Positions 26,928 to 36,791 are shown, numbered from the stretch's first letter. The stretch is 56,400 nt of DNA from Parendozoicomonas sp. Alg238-R29 (GCF_947331445.1 NZ_CAMZOG010000023.1:1-56400), one strand, 5' to 3'. The notes: generated from the sequence alone by a model not told the origin. Program-made: numbers and translations.

Positions 26928-27360
26928 GTGATGAGTCAATCTAGTCGTTGTCCAGAGTTATCAATGACGCTCAGCAATGAAAAAGAAAAGAGTATTCTCA
27001 GTGCTGCTTTGCAATTGTTCTGTGAGCACGGCTTTCATTCATCACCGACAAGTAAGATTGCAGCCCTTGCGGGGGTATCAAACGGCACCCTGTTGCATGA
27101 TTACAAGAATAAAGACAGCCTGATTCTGGCACTGTATCTGGATATTAAAGAGCACTTCATCATATGTTGCTAGAGCAGTTTCGGGATGATTCCACTAAGC
27201 AGAAGATGCAGCATCTGTATGTTTCTACTGTATGTTTCTACGCTGGTCCGGGCCCAGTCGCACCATAATGACTTTGCATACCTTCAGCAGTTTATGTCGT
27301 CCCCTTACCGTCAGTTGATAAGTCCGAACATTCTTTCTCGCTGTTATGGAGGATGGTGAG
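26928..27360 (+). pseudogene. broken TetR family regulator
   Basis: Reading from 26928 gives a full TetR DNA-binding domain: ILSAALQLFCEHGFHSSPTS, KIAALAGVSNGTLLHDYKNK then DSLILALY. The frame shifts by one near 27165, then continues LLEQFRDDSTKQKMQHLYVS. It is broken again by a perfect 13-bp tandem duplication (27216-27228 and 27229-27241), beyond which TLVRAQSHHNDFAYLQQFMS then SPYRQLISPNI continues in a third frame. The C-terminal third of a normal TetR (about 190 aa) is missing. The ligand-binding part is therefore lost. Confidence 0.8.
27216..27241 (+). repeat. 13-bp perfect tandem duplication
   Basis: TGTATGTTTCTAC occurs twice in direct succession inside the tetR remnant. Removing one copy restores the reading frame HLYVSTLVRAQSHHNDFAYL, so the duplication is a visible inactivating mutation. 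Confidence 0.95.
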
Positions 27361-27378
27361 CTGTGCATCACCAGATAA

Positions 27379-27705
27379 ATGACTGAAATAACTAACTGGA
27401 AAGATAAAGGTCATGAAAAAGCGCGTTCTTTTCTTAATAGCTTTCCTTTGTCAGCTAATAAATATGCTGAAAATGCCATTTTGGGTGTATGGCAAAGTGA
27501 AGAAAGGAATGCCATTTTCGAGTTTGTTCAACTTGAAGATGGCCGTTATGGTTCTCGCCTTATTTTTGGAGCGCAAGTGATTGAGGAAGACGGTAAGACC
27601 TCCAGGGGGGATGTTCACAATCCCGATGAATCTCTGCGTGACCGAGACTTGCTGGGTATTGTGAACCTTACCGGACTGACATTTAAACAGCAGTCAGTGT
27701 GTTAA
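27379..27705 (+). pseudogene. truncated DUF2147-like protein
   Basis: A 108-residue frame. NAILGVWQSEERNAIFEFVQ, EDGRYGSRLIFG, GDVHNPDESLRDRDLLGIVN then LTGL match the first half of DUF2147 (PF09917), a periplasmic family of unknown role. The second half, with the W-GG-IYDP-NGKTY pattern, is absent; the frame ends after TFKQQSVC. There is also no N-terminal signal peptide, which the family normally has. It follows the broken tetR and is probably also non-functional. Confidence 0.65.
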
Positions 27706-27881
27706 GGCCTGCAGTCGTTGTCCTGTAAACTTTTGACTGAAGAGGGTGAGGAGGTCAGCGCCAAGAGTAAGATAATCTGCTTTTAGGGCTGTTTTCTTCG
27801 AACACCACTGACTTTTGCTTGCTTTCCTTTATATAATCCCACGTTTGATTCTGCGGACTGATAGTGATCGATGGAGAGTCG

Positions 27882-28823
27882 ATGCAGTTGATTCGAGGGC
27901 ACGGCGCCATCACAGAAGAGCACCGTGGGTGTGTTGCCACCATTGGTAACTTTGATGGCGTTCATCTGGGCCATCAGGATATTCTTGCGCAGGTGCGCGA
28001 ACTTGCCAGAAAGGAAGGCGTGCCAACCTGTGTTATGGTGTTTGAGCCTTTGCCCCGGGAGTATTTCTCCCGGATATCAGGTTCAGATGATAATCCACCT
28101 GCCCGCATACAGACTTTTCGCGACAAACTGGAAGCGCTGGAGCAAGCCGGTGTTGATCAAGTGTTGTGTTTGCCTTTCAATGAATCATTGCGCAGCCTGA
28201 CTGCAGACGAATTTATTTGTCAGGTTCTGATTGAAGGGTTGGCTATACACCATCTTGTCGTTGGGGATGATTTCCGGTTTGGCTGTGACCGCAAAGGTAA
28301 TTTTGAATCTTTGCAGGCTGCTGGTGAGCAGTATGGTTTTACCGTGGATCATACCCGTACGGTGGTTGTTAATGGTGATCGCGTCAGCAGTACTCGTATT
28401 CGACAGCTGTTGTCCGATGGAGATTTTGTCGAAGCAGAAGAGTTGCTGGGTAAACCATTTTCAATCTCTGGTCGTGTGAATCATGGGCAGAAGCTGGGCA
28501 GGCAGCTTGGCGTACCTACAGCTAATCTGCGCATCGGGCGGCGCCACTGTCCGGTGCAGGGGGTATATGCTGTTCGGGTGCACGGCCTCGAAAAAGTTTA
28601 TTGTGGTGTGGCGAATATCGGTATGCGACCCACGGTAAATGGTAAGGTTGAACGATTGGAAGCTCACCTGCTGGATTATGATGGTGATCTTTATGGTCGC
28701 AGGATTTCCGTGGAGTTTGTTAACAAAATTCGCGGTGAACAAAAATTTGATCATCTTGATAAGTTGAAACAGGCTATTGAGAAGGATATTGCCCGAGCTC
28801 GGGTTATTCTGGCCGGGGTTTAA
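27882..28823 (+). CDS. ribF: bifunctional riboflavin kinase / FAD synthetase
   Basis: Converts riboflavin to FMN and FMN to FAD. The 313-residue protein has an N-terminal nucleotidyltransferase domain with TIGNFDGVHLGHQ (HxGH at 28-31) and a central VVGDDFRFGCDRKG...STRIRQLLSDG. The C-terminal flavokinase domain is GRVNHGQKLGRQLGVPTANL, GVANIGMRPTV and EAHLLDYDGDLYG. GGAG lies 6 nt before the ATG at 27882, preferred over an in-frame GTG at 27864. ileS follows after 138 bp, the conserved order. Confidence 0.96.
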   Translation: MQLIRGHGAITEEHRGCVATIGNFDGVHLGHQDILAQVRELARKEGVPTCVMVFEPLPREYFSRISGSDDNPPARIQTFRDKLEALEQAGVDQVLCLPFNESLRSLTADEFICQVLIEGLAIHHLVVGDDFRFGCDRKGNFESLQAAGEQYGFTVDHTRTVVVNGDRVSSTRIRQLLSDGDFVEAEELLGKPFSISGRVNHGQKLGRQLGVPTANLRIGRRHCPVQGVYAVRVHGLEKVYCGVANIGMRPTVNGKVERLEAHLLDYDGDLYGRRISVEFVNKIRGEQKFDHLDKLKQAIEKDIARARVILAGV

Positions 28824-28840
28824 AAATTTTAGGTGCTGAA

Positions 28841-28939
28841 GGTTCTTGCGGGAACCCAAGATTCTGGCCGCAACCAAAGTGAAGCAGCAATTCGCTGATT
28901 GAGCGGCCTCGAGCTGAATAAACGGCCCTGAGCTGAATT
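28841..28939 (+). promoter_or_regulatory. ribF-ileS spacer: hairpin and imperfect direct repeat
   Basis: GGTTC/GAACC hairpin at 28841-28856, then an imperfect 17-bp direct repeat with period 19 (CGGCCTCGAGCTGAATA at 28904, CGGCCCTGAGCTGAATT at 28923). The role is unknown; the repeat ends about 22 nt before the ileS start. Confidence 0.4.
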
Positions 28940-28961
28940 TGTATTTTCTGGTAAACGACTG

Positions 28962-31787
28962 ATGAGCGATTACAAGCCTACGCTAAACCTGCCGGAAACC
29001 GCGTTCCCTATGCGTGGTAATCTGGCGAAACGTGAACCTGACATGCTCAAACGCTGGCAGGAGATGGATCTCTACGGAAAAATTCGTGAAGCCCGTGCCG
29101 GTCGTGACAAGTTTATTCTTCATGATGGCCCCCCTTACGCCAACGGCGACATTCACATTGGTCATGCGGTTAACAAGATTCTGAAAGACATCATTGTTAA
29201 GTCAAAAACAATGAGTGGTTTTGATGCGCCTTATATCCCAGGTTGGGACTGTCATGGTCTGCCTATCGAGCATAAGGTAGAAACCAAAATTGGTAAGGCG
29301 GGTGATAAGGTTGATTATAAAACCTTCCGTCAGAAGTGCCGTGAATATGCGGCGACCCAGGTTGATGGCCAGCGTAAAGACTTTATCCGTCTGGGTATTC
29401 AGGGTGACTGGTTCAACCCTTACCTGACTATGAACTTCGAGACCGAAGCTGACATTATCCGTTCCCTTGGCAAGATTGCTGAAAATGGCCACTTGGTCAA
29501 AGGCTACAAGCCTGTTTACTGGAGTGTTGTTGGTGCCTCCGCTCTGGCTGAAGCAGAAGTGGAATACCAGGATAAAACTTCTTTCCAGATTGATGTGCGT
29601 TATGCCGCTGTTGATCAGGGCGCTGTACTGAATGCCTTTGATCGTGATGAAGATGGCGAAGGTGAAATCGCCGCGGTTATCTGGACGACGACTCCCTGGA
29701 CCCTGCCTTCTTCTCAGGCAGTAACAGTTGGCGCTGACTTAGGTTATGCACTGGTTCAATGTGAGATCAACGGTGAACCTGCACGTCTGGTGCTGGGCGA
29801 AGAACTGTTGGAAGGCGCTATGCAGCGTTACGGTTGTGAGACTTATAAGATTCTCGGCCGCACTGTCGGTGCCAAGCTCGAAAACCTGATGGTTCATCAT
29901 CCGTTCTATGGTAAAGAGTTGCCAATCATTTTGGGCGACCACGTAACTACCGACGCCGGCACTGGCTGTGTACATACTGCACCTGACCATGGTGTGGATG
30001 ACTTTAATGTTGGTAAAAAGTACAACATTGGCACACTGAACTATCTGGATGATCACGGAATGTTCCGCACACAGGTAGAACTGTTTGCCGGCGAACATGT
30101 TTACAAGGTTGATCCCAAGGTTGTTGCTGTTCTGGAAGAGAAAGGCCGCCTGCTGGCGCAATCCAAGATGGAACACAGCTACCCTCACTGCTGGCGTACC
30201 AAAACTCCGCTGATTTTCCGTGCGACTCCTCAGTGGTTTGTCAGCATGACTAAAGAAGGTCTGTTGGATACCGCTATGGCTTCTCTGGAAGGTGTGAAAT
30301 TCACTCCTGATTGGGGTCGCAATCGTATGGAGTCCATGCTGGGTCAGAGTCCTGACTGGTGTGTATCCCGTCAGCGTACCTGGGGTGTACCTATTACTCT
30401 GTTTATCCATAAGGATACGGAAGAGCTGCATCCGCAGACTGCTGAGCTGGTGGAAAAGGTTGCCCTGCTGGTAGAGAAAGAAGGAATGGATGCCTGGTTC
30501 GACCTGAATCCGGAAGACATTCTTTCCGCTGATGATGCTGCTAACTATGTGAAGGTAACGGATACTCTGGATGTATGGTTCGATTCCGGCGTAACCCATC
30601 ACTCTGTGTGTGATCGTCGTGAAGAGTTGCAGACTCCCGCTGATCTGTATCTGGAAGGTTCCGACCAGCACCGTGGCTGGTTCCAGTCTTCTCTGAAGAC
30701 CGGTATCGCCATGAATGGCGTACCTCCTTACAAGGCGCTGCTGACACACGGCTTCACTGTAGACCCTAAGGGTCGCAAGATGTCCAAGTCTCTGGGTAAT
30801 GTTGTTCCTCCACAGAAGGTTGTGAATAGCCTCGGCGCTGATATTCTGCGTCTGTGGGTGTCTTCCACCGATTACACCACTGAGATGACTGTTTCTGACG
30901 ACATCCTCAAGCGTGCAGCAGACAGTTATCGCCGTATTCGTAATACCGCTCGTTTCCTGTTGTCCAACCTGAATGGTTTCAACCCTGAAACTGATGCGGT
31001 GGACTGGAGCGAAATGCTGCCACTGGATCGCTGGGCTGTGGATCGTGCACTGAAGCTGCAGGAAGACATTCTGTCCAGCTATGATTCTTATAACTTCGTA
31101 AATGTGTACCAGAAGGTTCACCATTTCTGTGCGCTGGATCTGGGTAGCTTCTATCTGGACATCATTAAGGATCGCCAGTACACCACTCAGACTGACAGTC
31201 TGGCTCGTCGCAGCTGCCAAACAGCAATGTTCCATATCATGGAAGCATTCGTACGCTGGATTGCTCCTGTACTGAGCTATACCGCTGATGAGATCTGGCA
31301 AGTTATGCCGGCGGGTGAGCGAGGGGAAACTGTTCATACTCAGGAGTGGTACACCGGGCTTGTGGCTTTGGGTGAAACCGAACTGTCTCGTGAATACTGG
31401 GAGCAGGTTATGGTGGTGAAAACCGCTGTCAACAAAGCCATGGAAGATGCCCGTAATGGTGGTGCTATCGGCGGCAGCCTGCAGGCGGATGTCACTCTAT
31501 ATGTTTCAGATGAACTGAAAACACAGCTTGAAAAGCTGGGTGATGAGCTGCGCTTTGTTCTGATTACCTCTCGTGCCGATGTGGCTGCTCTGACCGATGC
31601 TCCTGAAGCTGCGGTTGAAACTGATGTAGCTGGATTGAAGGTTGTTGTTGGCAAATCTGAACATGAGAAGTGCGAGCGCTGCTGGCATCACCGGGAAGAT
31701 GTTGGTTCTAATGAGAAGTACACCGACCTGTGCGGCCGTTGTATAACCAACGTGGAAGGTGAGGGCGAAACCCGCCACTTTGCATAA
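28962..31787 (+). CDS. ileS: isoleucyl-tRNA synthetase
   Basis: Class I aminoacyl-tRNA synthetase of 941 residues. The HIGH signature is at 65-68 in [13 protein letters not shown], an editing (CP1) domain contains [20 protein letters not shown] is at 606-610, and a C-terminal zinc-binding domain has CERCWHH...LCGRC. Size and order match bacterial IleS of E. coli type. It follows ribF on the same strand. A strong terminator follows, so lspA is not transcribed from this unit as it is in related bacteria. Confidence 0.98.
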   Translation: MSDYKPTLNLPETAFPMRGNLAKREPDMLKRWQEMDLYGKIREARAGRDKFILHDGPPYANGDIHIGHAVNKILKDIIVKSKTMSGFDAPYIPGWDCHGLPIEHKVETKIGKAGDKVDYKTFRQKCREYAATQVDGQRKDFIRLGIQGDWFNPYLTMNFETEADIIRSLGKIAENGHLVKGYKPVYWSVVGASALAEAEVEYQDKTSFQIDVRYAAVDQGAVLNAFDRDEDGEGEIAAVIWTTTPWTLPSSQAVTVGADLGYALVQCEINGEPARLVLGEELLEGAMQRYGCETYKILGRTVGAKLENLMVHHPFYGKELPIILGDHVTTDAGTGCVHTAPDHGVDDFNVGKKYNIGTLNYLDDHGMFRTQVELFAGEHVYKVDPKVVAVLEEKGRLLAQSKMEHSYPHCWRTKTPLIFRATPQWFVSMTKEGLLDTAMASLEGVKFTPDWGRNRMESMLGQSPDWCVSRQRTWGVPITLFIHKDTEELHPQTAELVEKVALLVEKEGMDAWFDLNPEDILSADDAANYVKVTDTLDVWFDSGVTHHSVCDRREELQTPADLYLEGSDQHRGWFQSSLKTGIAMNGVPPYKALLTHGFTVDPKGRKMSKSLGNVVPPQKVVNSLGADILRLWVSSTDYTTEMTVSDDILKRAADSYRRIRNTARFLLSNLNGFNPETDAVDWSEMLPLDRWAVDRALKLQEDILSSYDSYNFVNVYQKVHHFCALDLGSFYLDIIKDRQYTTQTDSLARRSCQTAMFHIMEAFVRWIAPVLSYTADEIWQVMPAGERGETVHTQEWYTGLVALGETELSREYWEQVMVVKTAVNKAMEDARNGGAIGGSLQADVTLYVSDELKTQLEKLGDELRFVLITSRADVAALTDAPEAAVETDVAGLKVVVGKSEHEKCERCWHHREDVGSNEKYTDLCGRCITNVEGEGETRHFA

Positions 31788-31810
31788 TTAAAGATACTTT
31801 CTCTGGAAAT

Positions 31811-31849
31811 AAAAATGCCAACATGTGAAAGCGTGTTGGCATTTTTTAT
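31811..31849. terminator. bidirectional terminator after ileS
   Basis: AAAATGCCAACA (31812-31823) and TGTTGGCATTTT (31834-31845) form a perfect 12-bp stem, with T runs on both strands. It closes ileS and the convergent 1231-aa gene. Confidence 0.92.
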
Positions 31850-31882
31850 GGGTATTAAACTTTCTACAAAGCCACAGCCAGT

Positions 31883-34800
31883 TTAAATAATGACACCTTT
31901 ACGGAAGTGTGGCTTGTAACGGCTGCGGGCTTCCTTGAGGTAAACCTCATACTGCATTGCCATAAAGCGCTCAAATTCAGGCAGAATTTTGGGGAGATTG
32001 TCTGTCGATGGGTTTCTTGCGTGTTCATCAATCATGCGTGCGAACATCTCAGTAAATCCGATATAGCCCGGTGGTACTGACTCATCTATTTGACCGAGCA
32101 TTTCATAGAACTCTTGATTTATACTCATACCGTCCTTGCCCAGGTTGGCAAGAAGTTCAGATATCGCTTGTTTGTGCTGGGTGGTGTATCGGATAAGAGG
32201 GTTGCCACCATCTTGTTTTGTTAACTTATCGAACTCTTCAGGCTTGGCAGACCATGCGGGGATTTTTTGCATGTGCCCACCCCTCCAGCCATTGTATTTG
32301 GCATATATGTAGGTGAGAGTGTTATTTCCTGGTTGTTCCCACCAGTTATGAACGCTGGCAATAGAAGCACTGGCTCCAAGATTTACACTGCCTATAGGAC
32401 CTGTTGGAATGCTTAGGCTGTCTGGTGCAGAGAACCCTATACTGTCATTGGCCAGTATCCGGGTAAATTGCAGGCGCCAGCCTTTATGGCGTTTAACCAA
32501 ATGGCACTCTATTCTCATTCCTGCTTCGATAGATAAACTGGACATCTGGGGGATTAGCTCGGAGAGTGCCGAAAGGGCGAATTCGGGTATGTCGCTATCT
32601 TCTGAACTATTCCGGCCTTTAGTTTTTTCTATAGCGGCTTGCAGGGTTTTCATAGCCAAGGCCGTCGTGGTTGAGCCTGAATTAATATTCAGGCCAAACG
32701 TGAAATAGTTACCATCATTGTCTGGGTTAACATGTTTACCAATGATTGAATGCTTAATATCTGCGGAAATCCCTACATTGGTTTTTGGTATGACCAGACT
32801 GAGCTTCATTGAGGCTGTCTTCTCCGTACTCTTGGCAACGGAAGCTGCAGTCAAGCTCTGGCGAACATGTTTATTGTCTTTCAGGCTGAGTTGGGGAGTG
32901 TCTAATGATGGTTCAATATTGTCCTGAAGGACTTTATTAAATACCGGGTCATCGCCCTCTGGTGTTTCTCCTGGAAGGAATGTGTCTTTGTAGAGCTGGT
33001 GCAAGTGGAAAAATGAGTAGATATGTGCGGCTATAAACTCCCCTCTGTCTTTAGCTCCATAGACTTTTTGCAAGCTGTGTTTGGCTGTATGAAAAGGCGT
33101 TTGCGAAGACTCTTCACCAACACGACCCTCCATGGCATTAACCGTGAAATAATACATATCCCGCTCAATAAACTGGTCGACCATGGCTTTCTTTAAGACT
33201 TCCCGAATAGCCAGTCTCTGCTCTTTGCAGGCTGTTTGTTCACGAAAGGATATCTCTGAATCAGGGTTCTGGTTCAGTTCCAGTTCTTTCTCTCTAAGAT
33301 CTTTTAAGGTTTCCGCCTGTTCATCCATCCAGGTTGCAGCATCCTGACTGCTTTTGCGCAAACTGATAACACCATCCTCTTCTTTGAAATTGGAGAATAG
33401 AATTTGTTCCTGATCGGTAAGAGGATTGACTGCCCTATCTTCAGGTTCCTGAGTATCTGATGACGTGTCTGCATCTCCTGCAGGCTGTATTGGGTTGACA
33501 GATTCGCTTGAGATACCACTTCGTAGTTTCAAATCATAGTATCGAAGTTCCTCTATCGGTGAAGCCGGAACCATGAATGATATGTATTTCCTGTGTTTTT
33601 TGGGAGGAGCTGCTTTGTCTGGGTTATTGCGCAGCATATAAAGAAGATTTGTTTTTGTTTTAAAGTGTGTAGCTTTGTTCTGTATTGCTACCTCACTTTT
33701 AATAACGCCAGCCAGTGCTTTGACCTTAAGGCTTGTGGAAAAAGCGTGTTGTTTAAAGTTGGCGTAGTTTACACGTCTGTCCTGAGAAACTCTTATTTGG
33801 TCTCCAGGGTGAATAACGCCTAACTCCGCCAGCCTTTGTGAAAGAAGTTGGCCATCAGCTGTTACTTTTTGCTGTAGATTACGTGCTCTGCGTGAATCAA
33901 TGCTGCCCTTGGTGTTTGCCGCTACATGGCTTAGTGTTCCCATAAGCATGGGAACCAAATCATTGCTGCGGAATTGGACAAAGTCTTCAAGGTTTTGGAA
34001 TATTCGCCCACTAGAATGAGCTGTCCCTGCTTCGATTGCAGCTGAAATAACTTTGTCATCCCCCCCGGTCACTGAGAGGGAAGGTTTAACGATATGACAC
34101 TCTATGATTTTCGTATCGTCGTTGCCAGTAACTTTGAAGGTATATTCGAGCTTTGCTCCTACCGAGATGCCACTTATTCCTGCAATGGAAGCTGCACCGC
34201 CAACATCAATAGATACTGTAAAGGTTTTTTCGCTGCCGCCTTTTTCAAGAAATCGTAATTGTCTATAGAACTCTTTCTCAAAACGCGCCTTGGTACGATT
34301 AAGGATTTGCGAGTCTATTTGGTCTCTCAAGAGGTTAAGAGTTTGGCTGTTGAGTCTTGAGTTTGTTAGCTTGGCAGCTTCTTCCAGAATTTTTCTCAGT
34401 TCAACCAACAAGGTATCGGAGAGGTCATCTTTTTCTTCGGGAAGATTGGCAACCTTGTTTTCCAGAATCTTTAAGCCTTCAACAGCTTTTTGGTCGTTAG
34501 TCATCAGTGTCTTTAAATGGCTGGTGACTTCTTTAAGATCCGCAACTGAGAGCTGTTCGTCTTTTAGCAGGACTCTGAGTTCAGGGTGATTATCTATGTG
34601 GCGTGCAACGTTGACAACCGGGTGTGTTGAACCAGGTTCATTCCTTCGAGACCGTTCCAGATCCTGCATTCTGAGCTGGTCAATTTTTTTCAGCGCTATG
34701 GGTAAATGCCTCTCCAGGTTTTCTGAAGATAACTCCTCTTTAAATTCTTCAGCCACTTGAAGGGATTCTTCGTGTTGTTCTCGGATACTTTCAAGAGTGT

Positions 34801-35578
34801 CCATAACTATAGGCACAGTGTGTTCGGGGGTAGAGAGGTTAATGTCCTCCCCCATGAACAAGTTGGCATACTCTATTAAAGGGCTATCCGGGAGGTGAGA
34901 GGCTCTGGCATTAAGGCGAGCCTTAATCTGCAGAAGCCCTTTGCCCATTTTGATTCTGTCATCATTGGAGAGTGGTTCACCTGTTTTAAAGCATTCCAGC
35001 ACATAGCTGCCAAAGCCTGTACTAAGAAAGATCGCCAGAGCCCGTGGAGTGTACTCTTTCATCAGCGTACTGAATTCTTCGACACCTTCCTGGGTGGCGA
35101 GTGCTTCAGGGGTTTCATCAACCAAAGCTCTTAGCAGGGATTTAAGTTCCTTCTTTTTATCTGGGTGGAGACTGTTGCCATGGAGCAGGCTTTCCAGCAG
35201 ATACTGGAGTTCATCATCATCTGTCGTTTCATCTGATAAATCATTGAGAATCAGGGCATGTTTTTTAGCGATTTCCAGAGTTTCGCTTTCACTCACGTTG
35301 TTGCCTTGTTCCATTAATGCAGTAAGGAAACTGGTGTTTTTTTGCATCTCCCGGAGTCTGGTCACAACCCTGCTGCTGATAGCCTGTTGCAGCTGCAGAC
35401 GGAAAACCATGGGGTGTTTGGCAAAGTGGCTTTGCACTGGTGCTTCTGAATGAGACCAGCGGCGGCTGGGGCTTCTCTTAAGGGGCGGCTGCTCTCCTCT
35501 TTCAACCAGAGTACCACGACGTAAGGTTGAGGGGCGTGCAAACCGGCGAGGCGAGACAGAGCGATTTTGACCGTCCAT
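31883..35578 (-). CDS. large hypothetical protein, effector-like (1231 aa)
   Basis: I do not recognise a family. The N-terminal ~57 residues are Ser/Arg/Pro-rich (SVSPRRFARPSTLRRG, SPSRRWSHSE) with ten Arg, no signal peptide and no membrane segment, a composition typical of type III-secreted proteins. Residues about 60-430 are mostly charged helices. Residues about 435-530 form a Gly/Ser-rich beta segment (FTVSIDVGGAASIAGISGIS) followed by IECHIVKPSLSVTGG. A related segment recurs near residues 1030-1110 (IEAGMRIECHLVKRHKGW, SVNLGASASIASVHNWW), suggesting an internal duplication of a beta domain. It lies on the minus strand between ileS and lspA, which are adjacent in most relatives. Toxin, effector or surface roles are all possible; none is shown. 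Confidence 0.8.
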   Translation of the reverse strand: MDGQNRSVSPRRFARPSTLRRGTLVERGEQPPLKRSPSRRWSHSEAPVQSHFAKHPMVFRLQLQQAISSRVVTRLREMQKNTSFLTALMEQGNNVSESETLEIAKKHALILNDLSDETTDDDELQYLLESLLHGNSLHPDKKKELKSLLRALVDETPEALATQEGVEEFSTLMKEYTPRALAIFLSTGFGSYVLECFKTGEPLSNDDRIKMGKGLLQIKARLNARASHLPDSPLIEYANLFMGEDINLSTPEHTVPIVMDTLESIREQHEESLQVAEEFKEELSSENLERHLPIALKKIDQLRMQDLERSRRNEPGSTHPVVNVARHIDNHPELRVLLKDEQLSVADLKEVTSHLKTLMTNDQKAVEGLKILENKVANLPEEKDDLSDTLLVELRKILEEAAKLTNSRLNSQTLNLLRDQIDSQILNRTKARFEKEFYRQLRFLEKGGSEKTFTVSIDVGGAASIAGISGISVGAKLEYTFKVTGNDDTKIIECHIVKPSLSVTGGDDKVISAAIEAGTAHSSGRIFQNLEDFVQFRSNDLVPMLMGTLSHVAANTKGSIDSRRARNLQQKVTADGQLLSQRLAELGVIHPGDQIRVSQDRRVNYANFKQHAFSTSLKVKALAGVIKSEVAIQNKATHFKTKTNLLYMLRNNPDKAAPPKKHRKYISFMVPASPIEELRYYDLKLRSGISSESVNPIQPAGDADTSSDTQEPEDRAVNPLTDQEQILFSNFKEEDGVISLRKSSQDAATWMDEQAETLKDLREKELELNQNPDSEISFREQTACKEQRLAIREVLKKAMVDQFIERDMYYFTVNAMEGRVGEESSQTPFHTAKHSLQKVYGAKDRGEFIAAHIYSFFHLHQLYKDTFLPGETPEGDDPVFNKVLQDNIEPSLDTPQLSLKDNKHVRQSLTAASVAKSTEKTASMKLSLVIPKTNVGISADIKHSIIGKHVNPDNDGNYFTFGLNINSGSTTTALAMKTLQAAIEKTKGRNSSEDSDIPEFALSALSELIPQMSSLSIEAGMRIECHLVKRHKGWRLQFTRILANDSIGFSAPDSLSIPTGPIGSVNLGASASIASVHNWWEQPGNNTLTYIYAKYNGWRGGHMQKIPAWSAKPEEFDKLTKQDGGNPLIRYTTQHKQAISELLANLGKDGMSINQEFYEMLGQIDESVPPGYIGFTEMFARMIDEHARNPSTDNLPKILPEFERFMAMQYEVYLKEARSRYKPHFRKGVII

Positions 35579-35701
35579 GGCAATTGTGCTTTCCAGCAGG
35601 TTGTATTTATTTATTATGGATCAGGATTCTAAAATGGTTGGTGCTGTGGCGTGGGTGGTGGTTAAAATACAGGCCATTAAAATCTGGATTGGAAATCATG
35701 C

Positions 35702-36202
35702 ATGGTTCGCAGTAAGCGGCTTTTTGCTACCTCTTTATTTGTAAGTCTGTTGATTATCGTCGCAGATCAGCTTCTTAAAGGCTGGTTTGATAATAATTTC
35801 TTTATGTATCAACAGGTTATTGTTGTCCCTGATTTCTTTAGTTTGACTCTGGCCTATAACAAGGGCGCAGCATTCAGCTTTTTAAGTACAGCTGGAGGCT
35901 GGCAGCGTTGGTTTTTTGTTGCTGTGGCTGTTGGCGTTAGCTCGGTTCTAACCTTCTGGCTTGCCAGGCTGGAAGAAAAGCAGAAGCTACAGGCTGTTGC
36001 TTTGACCCTTATTCTTGGCGGAGCTGTGGGAAACCTGATAGACCGAGCCTTTTTAGGCCATGTGGTCGATTTTATTCTGGTGCATTACAAACGGGAGTGG
36101 TTTTTTCCGGCTTTTAATTTGGCCGATATTGGTATTACCACTGGTGCCGGATTAATGATTCTCGATATGATTATTAATCCTGAAGTCAAAAAACAGCAGT
36201 AA
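35702..36202 (+). CDS. lspA: lipoprotein signal peptidase (signal peptidase II)
   Basis: Inner-membrane aspartyl protease that cleaves prolipoprotein signal peptides after diacylglyceryl modification. The 166-residue protein has four membrane segments. The catalytic Asp pair is D123 (GHVVDFILVH) and D142 (FNLADIGI), with AYNKGAAFSFL and GGAVGNLIDR also conserved. An ATG at 35698 is out of frame, so 35702 is the start. It would process the OmpA-like lipoprotein in this window. fkpB follows after 16 bp. Confidence 0.96.
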   Translation: MVRSKRLFATSLFVSLLIIVADQLLKGWFDNNFFMYQQVIVVPDFFSLTLAYNKGAAFSFLSTAGGWQRWFFVAVAVGVSSVLTFWLARLEEKQKLQAVALTLILGGAVGNLIDRAFLGHVVDFILVHYKREWFFPAFNLADIGITTGAGLMILDMIINPEVKKQQ

Positions 36203-36218
36203 ACAGGATTTTGCAATA

Positions 36219-36671
36219 ATGACGATAACAGCGGAGCAGGGCGTACAGACAATACAGGCGGGAAGCAAAGTGACCCTCCATTTTTCCCTGAAGCTGGAAA
36301 ACAACGACGTAGTCGACAGTACCTTCGACCGGGAACCAGCCACTCTTGTGATTGGTGATGGCAATTTACCCGCAGGCTTCGAAAAGTGCCTTTATGGTCT
36401 GGATGCTGGCGCTAGTGAAATATTCAGGATTAAGCCTGAAAATGCCTTTGGGCAGCATAACCCCAGTAATCTTCAAACAATCGGACGTAGCCGTTTTTCT
36501 CCTGATATGGATTTAGAAGAAGGGTTGGTGATCTCTTTTGCTGATCAGGCTGGCAGTGAATTACCTGGTGTTGTTAAGGAGTTTGACGAGCAAACGGTGA
36601 CCGTGGATTTTAATCACCCTTTGGCTGGTAAGGCCTTGATTTTTGATGTGGAAATTATCTCTATAGATTGA
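36219..36671 (+). CDS. fkpB: FKBP-type peptidyl-prolyl isomerase (FkpB/SlpA)
   Basis: A 150-residue SlyD-like FKBP prolyl isomerase and chaperone. VTLHFSLKLENNDVVDSTFD opens the FKBP fold, and FEKCLYGLDAGASEIFRI and the inserted-flap region ENAFGQHN-SNLQTI match FkpB. The lspA-fkpB pair is conserved. ispH, which usually comes next, is absent here; pilin genes follow instead. Confidence 0.93.
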   Translation: MTITAEQGVQTIQAGSKVTLHFSLKLENNDVVDSTFDREPATLVIGDGNLPAGFEKCLYGLDAGASEIFRIKPENAFGQHNPSNLQTIGRSRFSPDMDLEEGLVISFADQAGSELPGVVKEFDEQTVTVDFNHPLAGKALIFDVEIISID

Positions 36672-36693
36672 TTTTCAGCCACTTATCCTCCCC

Positions 36694-36716
36694 TTCAGGC
36701 CGTTTATCGGCCTGAA
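36694..36716 (+). terminator. hairpin after fkpB
   Basis: TTCAGGCCG - TTTAT - CGGCCTGAA, a perfect 9-bp stem followed by CCTCTCCTG without a real T run. It probably separates fkpB from the pilin operon. Confidence 0.55.
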
Positions 36717-36791
36717 CCTCTCCTGTTCTGATGGTTTCAATGTCCCTGCCTAGGCTGTGAATAACGGCGAAGAAGGTACAGGGAGGTGCCC

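Noticed and set aside
28824-28961. T-box or other tRNA-sensing leader for ileS
   Set aside because: No T-box bulge sequence, and T-boxes are not expected in gammaproteobacteria.
29739-31337. 532-aa open frame antisense to ileS
   Set aside because: Mirror frame caused by codon bias in ileS; its translation has no domain-like features and ileS is unambiguous.
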